From Luteibacter rhizovicinus DSM 16549 (GTDB lineage Bacteria > Pseudomonadota > Gammaproteobacteria > Xanthomonadales > Rhodanobacteraceae), in assembly GCF_001887595.1 (NCBI RefSeq), contig NZ_CP017480.1:4182001-4246000 (forward strand): a DNA stretch of 64,000 nt. The letters are read 5' to 3'. Under the pieces are notes generated by a model that saw only the letters and a list, made by a program, of their open reading frames with translations, made no database searches and was not told where the DNA came from. Below, piece after piece: positions 16,137-26,077 of this stretch (position 1 is its first letter; each line of letters opens with the position of its first letter). A program made the translations under genes and the position numbers.

Positions 16137-17966
16137 ATGCAGACATCCCGCTGGCTCGCCGCCCTGATCCTCCTTCCCGGTCTCGCTCTCGCCGACGACT
16201 ACCGCATCGATGCGACGGCGTACTTTCCGTCGCCCACCGCCGAGGCGACCGAACGAACGGCACTCGAAGTGGACATCGCCGCCCTCCCCGTGCTCGCGGC
16301 ACCGTCACCACCCGACCTGCTCGCCTACCTGCGTCGCGCCGAGTCGCTGCTCGCCCGGGACCAGCGGCACGTCGCCTATCTGCACCTGCTTACGGCGCGC
16401 GACATCGACGACCACGCTGCGGCGGACGCGCATACCGCTGCGGGGTCCGACGCGGAAAACATCGTCATCAAGGTGCGCAATACATTGCGCGCGTTGGGTA
16501 AGACGGGCTTCGATGAGGCAGCCCGATCGGAACCGGGCTTGAATCACTATGCCTACGTGCTGGATCGCGCGGTCCGCGTCCTCCCGCATGAGTTACCTCC
16601 AGGCGAGCAGGCGATTCTGGACGATATCTCCGACCAGGGCAGCACGGCGTTGTGGAACACGTACCAGAAGACCCGCCGCGCGACGGTCTACGGCAGCGTG
16701 CACACGAGCGCCGGCGACCTCGATGCGGGCAAGGATGCGGATCGCCTGGGCACCGATCCGGATCGCCGCGTGAGGCAACAGGCGTGGCAGCAGAAGCAGG
16801 CAGCGAACGCGGCCCACGCCGAAACCTACGCCGCCCTGCTGGTCGGCATCGTGCGTCTCAACGACGCCACGGCGCATCGGCAGCATTTCGCCAATGGTCC
16901 CGAGGCTGCCTACTTTGCCCGTCAGTTCGATCGTGCGGATGTCGACGCCACGGCACACGCGGTGGAACAGCGTGCGTCGGTCCTGATGGACTATCAGCGA
17001 CTGCGGGCCCGCCAGATCGGTCGCACGGCGAACATCGCGAACGTGCACAGCTGGGACATCACGCTGCCGCCGTCGGGTTTTACGCCTCCTATCTTCGACT
17101 ACGCGCAGGTTCGCCGCATCGTTCCCGTCGCGCTCGCGCCGCTGGGTCGTGATTACGTGGCGCGTTTCACCGCCTTGCTGGATCCGTCCGCGCATCGCAC
17201 GGACCTCGCCGGGGCACGCGGCAACCGGATTCAGGACGCGTTCTCGATCGCGGCCCCCGGTGTGCCGCCGGGGCTGTTCCTCGGGCAATGGAATGCGGAT
17301 CTGAAGGGCGCGAGCGTCGTGGCACACGAAGGCGGTCATGCCCTGCACAGCGAGTTGATGAACGCACACGGGGTGTCGCCGTTCTACAACCACGGCCCCA
17401 GCTGGATGCACGAAGCCATCGCCATCCTCAACGAGATGCTGTTCTACGAATACCTCTACAAGCACGCGCCCGATGCGGCCACCCGGGCCTATTACCTGCA
17501 GGCGCAGCTCGATGAAATGACCTTCGAGATCTTCACGTCCGCCGAGGAGGCCCAGCTGGAAGAGGCCATCTACGACGGGGTGATCGCGGGCAAGATCCGT
17601 AACGCGGCCGACATCGATGCCCTTACCCTCGCCACGACCACCGGCTTCGAGATCTGGCCGGCCATCGATCCTGAACTGAAGCACGCCTGGATCGGCAAGC
17701 GGCTCATGTTCCAGGATCCGCTCTACCTCGCCAATTACCTCTACGCGGGGCTTCTGGCGACGAAGATGTTCGCCATGGCGACGAACGATCCCCGCGATTT
17801 CCAGAAGCGTTACGAGGCGATGATGGCCTCCGGCTTCGATGCGCCGCCGAAAGAGATCCTCGAGCGCTTCTTCGGTCGCGAGCTGACCCCCGCGGAACTG
17901 GTGGGCGCGGACATGGACGTGATCCAGGGCAAGACGGCTGCGCTGGCCAGGGTCTACGGCAACTGA
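16137..17966 (+). CDS. Secreted M3-family metallopeptidase (oligoendopeptidase F-like)
   Basis: A 609-residue peptidase with signal peptide MQTSRWLAALILLPGLALA. The zinc motif VVAHEGGHALHSE (HExxH about residues 396-400) is followed by a third ligand Glu in the helix MHEAIAILNEMLFYEYLY about 25-30 residues later, the M3 arrangement. The upstream all-helical part and the downstream YLANYLYAGLLATKMF segment fit oligoendopeptidase F/M3B. Predicted to cut short peptides in the periplasm. Most PepF proteins are cytoplasmic; export is a feature of this group. It stands alone between the AraC gene and a small hypothetical gene. Confidence 0.87.
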   Translation: MQTSRWLAALILLPGLALADDYRIDATAYFPSPTAEATERTALEVDIAALPVLAAPSPPDLLAYLRRAESLLARDQRHVAYLHLLTARDIDDHAAADAHTAAGSDAENIVIKVRNTLRALGKTGFDEAARSEPGLNHYAYVLDRAVRVLPHELPPGEQAILDDISDQGSTALWNTYQKTRRATVYGSVHTSAGDLDAGKDADRLGTDPDRRVRQQAWQQKQAANAAHAETYAALLVGIVRLNDATAHRQHFANGPEAAYFARQFDRADVDATAHAVEQRASVLMDYQRLRARQIGRTANIANVHSWDITLPPSGFTPPIFDYAQVRRIVPVALAPLGRDYVARFTALLDPSAHRTDLAGARGNRIQDAFSIAAPGVPPGLFLGQWNADLKGASVVAHEGGHALHSELMNAHGVSPFYNHGPSWMHEAIAILNEMLFYEYLYKHAPDAATRAYYLQAQLDEMTFEIFTSAEEAQLEEAIYDGVIAGKIRNAADIDALTLATTTGFEIWPAIDPELKHAWIGKRLMFQDPLYLANYLYAGLLATKMFAMATNDPRDFQKRYEAMMASGFDAPPKEILERFFGRELTPAELVGADMDVIQGKTAALARVYGN

Positions 17967-18081
17967 AAGTGGCCTGTCGCCGGGGCGATGTCGCAAAAGG
18001 CCGGCCAATTCACACTTTGATGACGCCTGCGGCGGCGCGCCCGCTGTATCCTTCTCCCGGGCCGAATCAGGGACTTACGAC

Positions 18082-18360
18082 GTGCACCGCCAGGAAACCG
18101 ATAGCCTCACCATGGGTGACATCATTTTCGACGCCGTGGCCATGAACGAGGCCGCGGTGGCGGGCGATCTTGACGAAAGCCGTTTTCGCGCACGCCGCAT
18201 CGCGTCCCTCGCCGCACCCGAAGGCTTCGACGGGATCGCCGAAGCCGCCTATCAACTCAGTCGCCTGCTCGGTCCGCCCGGCAGCGAGCCGCAGCCGGGT
18301 TACGGAGCGGCCATGGTGGCCATCTCCAACGAGATCGACCTGGTGTTCGGCGACGCCTGA
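18082..18360 (+). CDS. Hypothetical small cytoplasmic protein
   Basis: A 92-residue protein with GTG start at 18082 (AGGGA 9 bases upstream); an ATG ten codons in is an alternative. The sequence (VAMNEAAVAGDLDESRFRARR, GFDGIAEAAYQLSRLLG) is helical and acidic, without a signal peptide. I do not recognise a family. It is convergent with the NTF2-like gene, with 15 bases between their stops. Confidence 0.65.
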   Translation: MHRQETDSLTMGDIIFDAVAMNEAAVAGDLDESRFRARRIASLAAPEGFDGIAEAAYQLSRLLGPPGSEPQPGYGAAMVAISNEIDLVFGDA

Positions 18361-18375
18361 GTCGTCGTGCCCGGC

Positions 18376-18831
18376 CTAACGGGCCGGACAGGTATCCCGA
18401 CTGTTATCCGCGATGCCGGTAATCAGCCAGCGCCCATCGATGCGCACGAGGTTCACGGCATCGGTGCCGCAGTGCTTCACCTGCCCGTTGACCAGGAAGT
18501 CATACGGCGCCCATACGATGGCGATGTCGCCATCGATGCGGACCAGCGGATCGTAAATGCGCTCCTCGATGCGATCCTTCGCCGGCTTCATGTGGTCGGC
18601 AAACTCACCGAGCGTCATGCGCACCACCTTGCCCTTGCGCAGCAAGGCCACGCTGCCCTCGGGCTGCACCGTGGCGCGTATGGCGGCACTGTCGTATTTC
18701 GCCATGCCATCGAAGAAGGCCTGGACGGGTGCGAGCACGGCGCGTTCATCCGTATCGGCGGCTGACGAAGGCGTGGCCGTCGCCAGACCGAGGACGGTCA
18801 TGGCGACGGTAGCGAGGGACCTTGCTTTCAT
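18376..18831 (-). CDS. Periplasmic NTF2/SnoaL-like protein
   Basis: A 151-residue protein with signal peptide (MKARSLATVAMTVLGLATATPSSAA). The mature part begins VLAPVQAFFDGMAKYDSAAIRATVQPEGSV and ends NLVRIDGRWLITGIADN, the start and end of the NTF2-like (DUF4440) cone fold used for small-ligand binding or lyase/isomerase chemistry. No catalytic residues can be named. It follows katE in the same direction, 28 bases after that stop, and may be in its transcript. Confidence 0.8.
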   Translation of the reverse strand: MKARSLATVAMTVLGLATATPSSAADTDERAVLAPVQAFFDGMAKYDSAAIRATVQPEGSVALLRKGKVVRMTLGEFADHMKPAKDRIEERIYDPLVRIDGDIAIVWAPYDFLVNGQVKHCGTDAVNLVRIDGRWLITGIADNSRDTCPAR

Positions 18832-18859
18832 GGGCGACCCTTGGCGTGGTGGTGGGAGC

Positions 18860-20962
18860 TCACGCTAGCGTACGCACTTTCGCCTCGCGCGCGAACTGCC
18901 TGGTCGCCGCGAGTTTGGCGAAGGCCTCGGCATCCGACGCCTTGACCACACCGGCGTCGGCTTCCAGTCCTGCCTTGGCAAAGAGCGCGCGCCCCCCGTC
19001 ATCCAGGGCAAGCGCCTTCAGGTGACCGAAGGCATCGCGAACGAAGTCGATCGCGGCAGCTTCCTTCGTCAAGGCAGCGGCACCTTCCGTCGAAAGCAGG
19101 ACGGCAACCGCATCGAAGTTGATGGATGGCGTGCCGGCCAGCTGCCCGTCGGCGACGAGTAGCTGGCCGCCGGCAAGCTTTGCCCCACCCACCTTGGGGG
19201 CAACGATCTTTACGGTCGCGCCCGCCGCTTCAACGGCCTTGCGCAGCTTCGCCACCGCGGCGCCATCGGAGCCGTCGTTGACGAGTATGCCAACGACCCG
19301 ACCCTGCAGGGTCGCCTTCATCTTGCCGATGATCTGCAAGGCCGGGGATGGCTTCATCGGCACGACCGGCGCGGCCGCTTTCGGCGCCTTGGGCAAGGGC
19401 GACATGGCCAGCCCGGCGGCGACACGTTTCGCCAGATCCTCATCGACATGAAGCAGATGGCCGACGATCGCTTCGCGCACGTGCACCGCATCCACCTTCG
19501 ACAGCTCGAAGACAAAGGCCGAGGCGATATGCGCCTGCTCGAAGGCCGTCTGGCTGGTGAAGAACAGGCGGGCCTGGCTGTAGTGATCGGCGAAGGTTTC
19601 GGCACGTACGCGTTCGCGCGTGCCCTCTTCGTGCACGGCCGCGCTACGGAATCCGCGAGCGGGGTCCTCACGCGGGGAGTCCGCCTGCAACGAACTTGGC
19701 TCGTAGGCGACGCGGCCCTTGGGGACCTGCGTCTGCATGTGGCCATCACGCTGCTGGTTGGCAAACGGGCACTTCGGCGCATTGATCGGGAGCTGATGGA
19801 AATTGGGCGAGCCCAGGCGCGACAGCTGCGTGTCGAGGTAAGAAAAGAGGCGACCCTGGAGCAAGGGATCGTTGCTGAAATCGATGCCGGGGACGAGATG
19901 CGAGGGACAGAAGGCGACCTGCTCGGTTTCGGCAAAGAAATTGTCCGGCCAGCGATCGAGCACCATCCGGCCGACGATCTTCAGCGGGATGAGTTCCTCC
20001 GGGATGAGCTTGGTGGAATCGAGGTGATCGAACGGGAACTTCGCTGCCTGTGCCTCGGTAAAGAGCTGCACGCCGAGTTCCCATTCGGGGAAGTTGCCTG
20101 CCTGGATCGCCTCGAACAAGTCGCGACGATGGAAATCCGGATCGGCACCGGCGAGTTTCACCGCCTCATCCCACACCGTCGACTGCAGGCCGAGCTTCGG
20201 CCGCCAGTGGAACTTCACGAAGGTCGATTTGCCCTTCGCGTTGAGCAGGCGGAACGTATGAATGCCAAAGCCTTCCATCATGCGCAGCGAGCGCGGGATG
20301 GTGCGATCGGACATGGCCCACTGGATCATGTGCATCGATTCGGGCGTGAGCGAAATGAAATCCCAGAACGTGTCGTGCGCGCTGGCTGCCTGCGGGAAAC
20401 CACGATCTGGCTCCATCTTCACCGCATGGATCAGGTCGGGAAACTTGATCGCGTCCTGGATGAAGAACACCGGGATGTTGTTGCCGACCAGATCCCAGTT
20501 GCCCTCCTTCGTATAGAGCTTGACGGCGAAGCCGCGTACATCGCGCGGGGTATCGACCGAGCCCGAGCCACCGGCCACGGTGGAGAACCGCGTGAACAAG
20601 GGCGTGCGTTCACCGACCTCGGTCAGGACGCGAGCGGTGGTGTACTCGGCCAGGGAGGCGGTCAGCTCGAAGAAACCATGCGCCGCCGAGCCCCGCGCAT
20701 GCACGATGCGCTCGGGAATGCGCTCGTGGTCGAAGTGAGTGATTTTCTCGCGGAGGATGAAGTCCTCGAGCAGCGTCGGGCCACGCGCATGGGCCTTCAG
20801 CGAATTCTGGTTGTCGCCGACCACCAGGCCCTGATTGGTCGTCAGCGGCACGTGGCCGTCGCCAGCCGTCTGGTGGAGCTCATCGCCCTGCCCACGTCGG
20901 TCTTTGGCAGCGGCAGCTTTCGGCGCGGCAACATTTGCCGCCGACGGGGATTTCTTGGCCAT
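18860..20962 (-). CDS. katE: Large-subunit (clade 2) catalase HPII type
   Basis: A 700-residue heme catalase that turns H2O2 into water and O2. The heme site is intact: His88 in [19 protein letters not shown], Asn161 in [16 protein letters not shown], and the proximal Tyr375 in [14 protein letters not shown]. After the catalase core, residues about 545-700 form the flavodoxin/GATase-like C-terminal domain ([21 protein letters not shown]) that marks the large clade. The N-terminus is Ala/Lys-rich. GAGGTG precedes the ATG. It is single-gene or followed by the NTF2-like gene; regulation by a stationary-phase factor is usual for this type but not visible here. Confidence 0.95.
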   Translation of the reverse strand: MAKKSPSAANVAAPKAAAAKDRRGQGDELHQTAGDGHVPLTTNQGLVVGDNQNSLKAHARGPTLLEDFILREKITHFDHERIPERIVHARGSAAHGFFELTASLAEYTTARVLTEVGERTPLFTRFSTVAGGSGSVDTPRDVRGFAVKLYTKEGNWDLVGNNIPVFFIQDAIKFPDLIHAVKMEPDRGFPQAASAHDTFWDFISLTPESMHMIQWAMSDRTIPRSLRMMEGFGIHTFRLLNAKGKSTFVKFHWRPKLGLQSTVWDEAVKLAGADPDFHRRDLFEAIQAGNFPEWELGVQLFTEAQAAKFPFDHLDSTKLIPEELIPLKIVGRMVLDRWPDNFFAETEQVAFCPSHLVPGIDFSNDPLLQGRLFSYLDTQLSRLGSPNFHQLPINAPKCPFANQQRDGHMQTQVPKGRVAYEPSSLQADSPREDPARGFRSAAVHEEGTRERVRAETFADHYSQARLFFTSQTAFEQAHIASAFVFELSKVDAVHVREAIVGHLLHVDEDLAKRVAAGLAMSPLPKAPKAAAPVVPMKPSPALQIIGKMKATLQGRVVGILVNDGSDGAAVAKLRKAVEAAGATVKIVAPKVGGAKLAGGQLLVADGQLAGTPSINFDAVAVLLSTEGAAALTKEAAAIDFVRDAFGHLKALALDDGGRALFAKAGLEADAGVVKASDAEAFAKLAATRQFAREAKVRTLA

Positions 20963-21051
20963 GGCACACCTCAGCTAGGTTGAACGCCGACGATGCACCA
21001 TCTGCCGTCAAAGCGGCCTTCACCGGTGTGAACCGGCCTCGCCACGACGCA

Positions 21052-22005
21052 TCAGAGCGTCATCACCACCTTACCGATGGCGCGGCGACTTTCGAGGAAG
21101 GCATGCGCCTTGGCGCCATCACGCAGCGGAAACGTGCCGGCGATCGTCGGCACGAGGGAACCCTTGCGAATGAGTTCGAAGAGCTCTGCGGCGCGGTGCC
21201 GGCGAACCTCGGCGCTCACAAGTACGTTCCACAGATCGCCACCGGTCAGGGTGAGCGAGCGGTCCATCAACAGGCGCGGATCGACCGGGTCCGGGTCACC
21301 CGCGGCCATGCCGTAGAAGACCACCGTGCCGCCCGTACGCGTCGCCGCCAGACTGTCGCCGAGCGTGCGGCCGACCGAGTCGTAGGTCACATGCACGCCA
21401 GCGCCTTCGGTCGCGTCCTGCACACGCTCGACGAGGTCGTCATAACCCATGACCATGTCCGCCCCCGCGCGTCGCGCAGCGTCGCGCTTGACGTCCGACG
21501 AAGCCACACCGATCACCAGGACGCCCTTCGCGCGCAGCATCTGCACGAGCAGCAGACCGACGCCGCCGGCCGCTGCGTGCACAAGGGCGACCTGCCCGGG
21601 CTGCGGCCGGGAGCTGTCGGTCACCAGGTACTGCGCGGTGAGCCCCTGGAGCAGGACCGCCGCTGCCGTCTCGGAGGAAATGTCGTCCGGCAAGGGAATC
21701 AGCTTGTCGATGTCGACGGCGACCAGCTCGGCGTTGGCGAACGGCATGTCCGCGAAGCCGACGCGGGAGCCCTGCGGGTACGGGCTGCCCGGCGAGGCCA
21801 AGACGCCGGCGCCTTCGTAGCCGAGGATCCACGGCGCCTGCCCCGAGAGATGGTAGGTACCGTTGCGCCGATACACGTCCGCGAAGTTCAGGCCCACGGC
21901 CTGCGTGCGGACCAGTACCTGCCCGGGACCGGGAACGGGATCGGCCATGCTGTCCCAGCGGAGGACGTCGGTGCCGCCGAAGCGGTCGAACAGGAGGGCT
22001 TGCAT
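21052..22005 (-). CDS. NADPH:quinone oxidoreductase (QOR family)
   Basis: A 317-residue MDR enzyme without zinc ligands. GroES-like part with VGLNFADVYRRNGTYHLSGQAPWILGYEGAG; Rossmann fold with the QOR motif VALVHAAAGGVGLLLVQMLRAKG (about 135-157) and SSDVKRDAARRAGAD for NADPH binding. Expected to reduce quinones in one- or two-electron steps in the cytoplasm. It is more typical of QOR1 than the enzyme at 5081. It is divergent from the DUF3224 gene, with about 117 bases between starts. Confidence 0.88.
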   Translation of the reverse strand: MQALLFDRFGGTDVLRWDSMADPVPGPGQVLVRTQAVGLNFADVYRRNGTYHLSGQAPWILGYEGAGVLASPGSPYPQGSRVGFADMPFANAELVAVDIDKLIPLPDDISSETAAAVLLQGLTAQYLVTDSSRPQPGQVALVHAAAGGVGLLLVQMLRAKGVLVIGVASSDVKRDAARRAGADMVMGYDDLVERVQDATEGAGVHVTYDSVGRTLGDSLAATRTGGTVVFYGMAAGDPDPVDPRLLMDRSLTLTGGDLWNVLVSAEVRRHRAAELFELIRKGSLVPTIAGTFPLRDGAKAHAFLESRRAIGKVVMTL

Positions 22006-22122
22006 GGGCGGACCTGGGCCTGGTGGTGGGACGTGGGCCGTATGTTAGGGCAGATGTCGCCCCGCGCGCCCGGCCGGCGTATAACCCGTGGAACCCTTCC
22101 AACCGCCATGCCCGGGGACTCC

Positions 22123-22542
22123 ATGAACAGCCATGCCTCTTTGCAGCACGCCAGGGGAAGCTTCAACGTCGAGGTGAAACCGCAGACGCCGGATAACCCC
22201 GCCGCCGAGGGATCCGGACTGGCACGCCTGTCCCTGCGGAAGCAGTTCCAGGGCGATCTCGAGGGCAGCGGACAGGGCGAGATGCTCGGCGCCGGCGATG
22301 GCAAGACCTCGGGTGGCTACGTGGCACTGGAAAAGATCAGCGGCACGCTGGCCGGGCACAAGGGCAGCTTCGTGATGATCCATCGCGCCCTGATGGTCGG
22401 CGGCGTTCCGACGGAATGGACCATCGATGTCGTTCCTGACTCCGGCACCGAGGATCTGAAGGGACTCAGCGGCTCGATGAAGATCGTCATCGCCGACGGT
22501 AAGCACCACTATGAGTTCACCTATTCGCTGGCCAACGGCTGA
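22123..22542 (+). CDS. DUF3224 family protein
   Basis: A 139-residue protein. ARGSFNVEVKPQTPDN, LARLSLRKQFQGDLEGSGQGEML and GSFVMIHRALMVGG are the hallmarks of DUF3224, a small beta-barrel family of unknown function. An ATG five codons upstream is possible, but 22123 follows GGGGA. The very long frame that continues upstream is antisense to the quinone oxidoreductase and is not real. REP DNA follows the stop. Confidence 0.85.
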   Translation: MNSHASLQHARGSFNVEVKPQTPDNPAAEGSGLARLSLRKQFQGDLEGSGQGEMLGAGDGKTSGGYVALEKISGTLAGHKGSFVMIHRALMVGGVPTEWTIDVVPDSGTEDLKGLSGSMKIVIADGKHHYEFTYSLANG

Positions 22543-22551
22543 TCCGCTTTG

Positions 22552-22632
22552 TGTGGGAGCCGCTTCAGCGGCGAAAAGCCAACGGTGCGGCGAAGCCGCA
22601 CCGTTGAATCGCCGATAAATCGGCTCCCACAT
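22552..22632. repeat. REP pair with internal hairpin
   Basis: A CTTCAGCGG-type core (22552-22574) and an inverted ATAAATCGG-type core (22609-22632) enclose a perfect 12-bp stem, CAACGGTGCGGC/GCCGCACCGTTG with a GAA loop (22580-22606). It sits between the convergent DUF3224 and DUF2252 genes. Confidence 0.85.
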
Positions 22633-22640
22633 GTCTGTTA

Positions 22641-23834
22641 TCAGGCCAGTGCTCCGGCGTATTTGCGACAGTGCTCGAGATAGCCGCCCTCATGGGCCTG
22701 GACCAGTTCGACCACGCTACGCCATAGCCACGACGGCGCGTCGATATTCTGCGGACGGTTACGTGCGAGTTCGCTGAGCCAGCTCTTGCGCTGCTCGCGA
22801 CTCAACTGGGCGGCGTGCGCCCGGCCGACCACGTTGCCGAGATAGCGGGCGACCTCCATCGCATCGTCGGGGGCCATCTGCTCGAGATCGATCTTGAGAT
22901 CCTGTGGACGCAGTTCTCGAACGAAGACGGTCTTGCCCTGGATGCGCGAGGCCATCATGCGCTGGCCGAGATTGGGGGCGAGATGGAGCGCACCTTCCTT
23001 CACACGGAGCGCGTTGTCCCGAGGCATGTCGGCCGTCGCGCTGCGCGGTGCGGCGGCGCGCAAGGCCTCCTTGATATCGACCAGGCATAGTTCCTTGCGA
23101 CCGCTGACGCGTATCAGCAGCGCATAGCGCAGTCGTCCCAGCGAGCTACAGCCCTTCACCCAGTACTTCGCATCGACCAGTTCCACCCTGGCATCGTCCT
23201 CGCGGTGGACCAGCTGGGTGACCAGTTTCTGCATGCCGTCGCTCAAGGCGAGCGTCTCCAGCTCGGCGCGCTCTTCGTCGGTGACCGGCCAGAAGCGGCG
23301 GCCCAACGGAATGGTCGGCTTCGAGCCTTCGATGCGTTCATCGGCAAGATGCTTCCAGCGGCGCTTGGTCGCTGCCTTCATGACCACGCTGATGCACGAC
23401 GGACGATCGACGAGACGATACTCTTTTCGTCCGCTTCCCATGGCCCGCTCGTAGCCATCGATCAGCTGCTCGACCATGCGTGCCGTAATCACACCGGGAA
23501 GATCGGAGCCCCGGGCGGCGGTGGCGAGGGAGACCGCAAGACGCACGATGTCGTGCGCGGGATTGCCCATGACGGTCTGGTCGAGATCGCGAATCTGGAT
23601 GTCGATGCCGCCGTTGTTGTCGGCCACCGGGCCTATGTTGCTGACGTGGCAGTCGCCGCAGATCCAGATATCGGGACCCTTTGGCAGGGTGTGACCGGCT
23701 TGCTCGAGCCAGTCGTAGAACTGGATGGTATTGCCGCGCACGAAGGCGTGCGCGGAGCGTGCCATTTTCAGATGGCGTAGCGCGGTGAGATTCTCTGCGC
23801 GATCCTGCGGTTCGACGATTCCCTTGACTGGCAT
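22641..23834 (-). CDS. DUF2252 family protein
   Basis: A 397-residue protein. The sequence HLKMARSAHAFVRGNTIQFYDWL, DIWICGDCHVSNIGP, DIQIRDLDQTVMGNPAHDIVRLAVSL and YWVKGCSSLGRLRYALLI contains the kinase-like motifs of DUF2252 (a predicted phosphotransferase related to aminoglycoside kinases: GDCHxxN as catalytic loop, D in IRDLDQT as metal ligand). Substrate unknown. ATG 23834 has GAGG 7 bases before it. The frame is open further upstream to 24002 but that stretch translates REP DNA (LWEPIHRR twice) and is not counted. Confidence 0.85.
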   Translation of the reverse strand: MPVKGIVEPQDRAENLTALRHLKMARSAHAFVRGNTIQFYDWLEQAGHTLPKGPDIWICGDCHVSNIGPVADNNGGIDIQIRDLDQTVMGNPAHDIVRLAVSLATAARGSDLPGVITARMVEQLIDGYERAMGSGRKEYRLVDRPSCISVVMKAATKRRWKHLADERIEGSKPTIPLGRRFWPVTDEERAELETLALSDGMQKLVTQLVHREDDARVELVDAKYWVKGCSSLGRLRYALLIRVSGRKELCLVDIKEALRAAAPRSATADMPRDNALRVKEGALHLAPNLGQRMMASRIQGKTVFVRELRPQDLKIDLEQMAPDDAMEVARYLGNVVGRAHAAQLSREQRKSWLSELARNRPQNIDAPSWLWRSVVELVQAHEGGYLEHCRKYAGALA

Positions 23835-23947
23835 GACGCGCCTCGTAAGTTCTTGCGCATCGATGTTGAGCGCGGATAACGGGAAAGCGTGTCGTGAGGG
23901 GCGTGAAGTTGTTGAGACGTCGAGGCGAGGTTGCTCGCTGCCGCGAG

Positions 23948-23995
23948 ATCGCCGATGAATCGGCTCCCACAATCGCCGATGAATCGGCTCCCACA
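23948..23995. repeat. Two tandem REP cores
   Basis: Two identical directly repeated ATCGCCGATGAATCGGCTCC-type cores (23948-23971, 23972-23995) with no spacer, 114 bases upstream of the DUF2252 start and 11 bases after the LytTR gene stop. Confidence 0.9.
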
Positions 23996-24006
23996 GGGTC
24001 AAAAGA

Positions 24007-24783
24007 TCAGTTGGCGGTGCGGGTGGAGACGAGGCGGAGGAAGGCTTCGTGTTGGTAGCGGCTCATGCGCAGCTTTTGTCCCGTGTCCATGGTGACGACG
24101 TGGTGGCCGTTGAACCACGGATGGATGGCCTGCACACGACGGACGTTGATGATCGCGGAACGGTGGATGCGCGCGAACTGGTTGGGATTGAGACGTTCGG
24201 CAAGACCGGCCATCGTTTCGCGCAGTTCGTACTGGCGGTCGGCGAGGTGGAGCTGCACGACATTGCCGTCCGCCTTGATCCAGACGATGTCGCCGACATC
24301 GACGAAGGCCACGTGCTCGCCGGTACGCACCGGAATGCGCTCCAGGTAATTGTCGCGCTGGCGCAGGGCGTCGAGCACCTGCTGTATGCCGGCGCCACCC
24401 GCCGCGTGCACCGCGGCAGCGGACAGCCGGGCCTTGGCGCGCTGCAGGGTCTCGGTGAAGCGTTGCCGGCTGAAAGGCTTGACGAGATAGTCCACGGCGT
24501 TGGCTTCGAACGCCTTGACGGCGTAGTGCTCGAAGGCCGTCACGAAAACCGTCGCCGGCATGCGATCTGCGCCGATGGTCGCCACCACGTCCATGCCCTG
24601 GATGCCCGGCATCTGGATGTCGAGAAAGACGAGATCCGGCGATTGCTCGCGAATGGCCCTGACTGCCGAGACACCGTCACCGCATTCGCCAATCACCTCG
24701 ATATCCGTGTCGTCGCGCAGCAGCCGCACGATAGCGCTTCGAGCCAGTGGCTCATCGTCGACGACCAGGGCGGTGATCGTCAT
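24007..24783 (-). CDS. LytTR-family response regulator
   Basis: A 258-residue regulator. Receiver domain with phosphoacceptor Asp55 (LVFLDIQMPG), Thr in FVTAFEHYA and Lys in DYLVKPF; then a LytTR DNA-binding domain at about 145-250 (ERIPVRTGEHVAFVDVGDIVWIKADGNVVQLHL, NQFARIHRSAIINVRRV). It starts inside the end of the kinase gene (ATGA at 24780-24783), so both come from one mRNA. Target genes unknown. Confidence 0.93.
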   Translation of the reverse strand: MTITALVVDDEPLARSAIVRLLRDDTDIEVIGECGDGVSAVRAIREQSPDLVFLDIQMPGIQGMDVVATIGADRMPATVFVTAFEHYAVKAFEANAVDYLVKPFSRQRFTETLQRAKARLSAAAVHAAGGAGIQQVLDALRQRDNYLERIPVRTGEHVAFVDVGDIVWIKADGNVVQLHLADRQYELRETMAGLAERLNPNQFARIHRSAIINVRRVQAIHPWFNGHHVVTMDTGQKLRMSRYQHEAFLRLVSTRTAN

Positions 24784-25901
24784 GCCGTGACGACCTCGGG
24801 CGCATCGTCGATCTCCTCGATGTCGCGGTACGGCAACTCGATGCGACAGACAACGCCTTCCGGCCAGATCATGTCCAGGCGCACCTGGGCCGCATCGCCG
24901 TAGAGCTCGCGAAGGCGCAGCGCCGTATTCGACAGGCCTATGCCATGCCCTGCCGACTTACCGATGGCCTGTCCCTCCTTCTCCAGCGTGCTGTTGCGGT
25001 TGCGTACTTCGATGCGCAAGGTGTCGCCATCGCGGCGACTCTCGATCTCGACGCAGTCGACGCCCAGGCGCTCACCGATACCATGGCGAATCGCATTCTC
25101 GACGATCGGTTGCAGGATCAGGCTGGGCACGGCGCAATCGAGCGTGTCGGGCGCGACGTAGATGCGCGTCGTCAGGCGATCCTTGAAACGCATCTGCTGG
25201 ATGCCGAGGTAGAGGTCCAGCAACACCAGCTCCCGTCGAAGGCTGATTTCCTGGCCGTCGTAATCCTCCAGGAAGGCACGCAGCAGGTCGCTCAGGCGCA
25301 GCAGCATGTCTTCCGCGGATAGCGCGTCTTCCTTGAGCAAGGTGGCGATGGCATGCAGTGTGTTGAACAGGAAATGCGGCTGCAACTGGGACTTCAAGGC
25401 CTGCAGGCGCGACTGTGCGAGTTCGGTGGCCAGGCGGCTGGCCTCGACGTCACGGCGCGTCTTCTCGTCGTGATAATGCATGGCCTGCTGGATCGCAAAC
25501 AGCGCCCAGTAGGTCAACAACCCCGTGGCGAAATGCTGGCCGACGAACTGGTTCAGCTGCTCGCCCAGCGAGTTTCCCTCGGTGAACATCGAAACGAAGG
25601 CGCCGACCACCTGCGCCAGCATCGTCACGCCCAGGCTCAGCGGCAGCTGCATGCCGAGGCCACGCAAGCGGACCGGCGGACGGATCGGATAGCGCGCTGC
25701 CAGCCGGAAGATGAGGGGAGCCAGCGCCGCCCACGTGTACCACTGGATCAGCGACCAGCGCAGGTAGTCGAGGGCGCCCCATGTGTGGCCGGTGAGATCG
25801 TCCTGCAGGTGGCGCTGCACCGCGAACACCACGGCCACGATCGTCCACAAGCCGACGTAACGAGCGAGTCCGATCTGTGTGCTGCCGAGGCGAACCTTCA
25901 T
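24780..25901 (-). CDS. LytS/YehU-type sensor histidine kinase
   Basis: A 373-residue kinase. About four membrane helices in residues 1-140, then the His_kinase domain with phosphoacceptor His176 in QLQPHFLFNTLHAIATLL, and an ATPase end with LQPIVENAIRHGIG (N box) and HGIGLSNTALRLRELYG (G box). It pairs with the LytTR regulator, overlapping it by 4 bases. The transmembrane input domain has no extracytoplasmic loop large enough to be a classical sensor domain. Confidence 0.93.
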   Translation of the reverse strand: MKVRLGSTQIGLARYVGLWTIVAVVFAVQRHLQDDLTGHTWGALDYLRWSLIQWYTWAALAPLIFRLAARYPIRPPVRLRGLGMQLPLSLGVTMLAQVVGAFVSMFTEGNSLGEQLNQFVGQHFATGLLTYWALFAIQQAMHYHDEKTRRDVEASRLATELAQSRLQALKSQLQPHFLFNTLHAIATLLKEDALSAEDMLLRLSDLLRAFLEDYDGQEISLRRELVLLDLYLGIQQMRFKDRLTTRIYVAPDTLDCAVPSLILQPIVENAIRHGIGERLGVDCVEIESRRDGDTLRIEVRNRNSTLEKEGQAIGKSAGHGIGLSNTALRLRELYGDAAQVRLDMIWPEGVVCRIELPYRDIEEIDDAPEVVTA

Positions 25902-26077
25902 GGCGATGCGTCCGAGCGGAGATAGCGACCCATCTTAGGGCCCGCCCCTGGCGGCGGGAAGCGTGACGTATGGCCCACTACGTTTCGTCCGCCTGCCACG
26001 ACGATTCATCACAAACGACTTTTCGGGGTGGCGCAAAGCACGTTCCCTGAGGCCTCCCACCGCCACGGAGAGCCCCC

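Noticed and set aside
19448-20983. 511-codon open frame on the plus strand
   Set aside because: Antisense to katE, which has intact catalytic residues.
23948-23995. Tandem repeats as a CRISPR array
   Set aside because: Repeats abut without unique spacers and match REP cores found across the window; no cas genes.
23835-24002. Longer N-terminus of the DUF2252 protein
   Set aside because: The added residues are the translation of REP DNA and lie beyond the family start.
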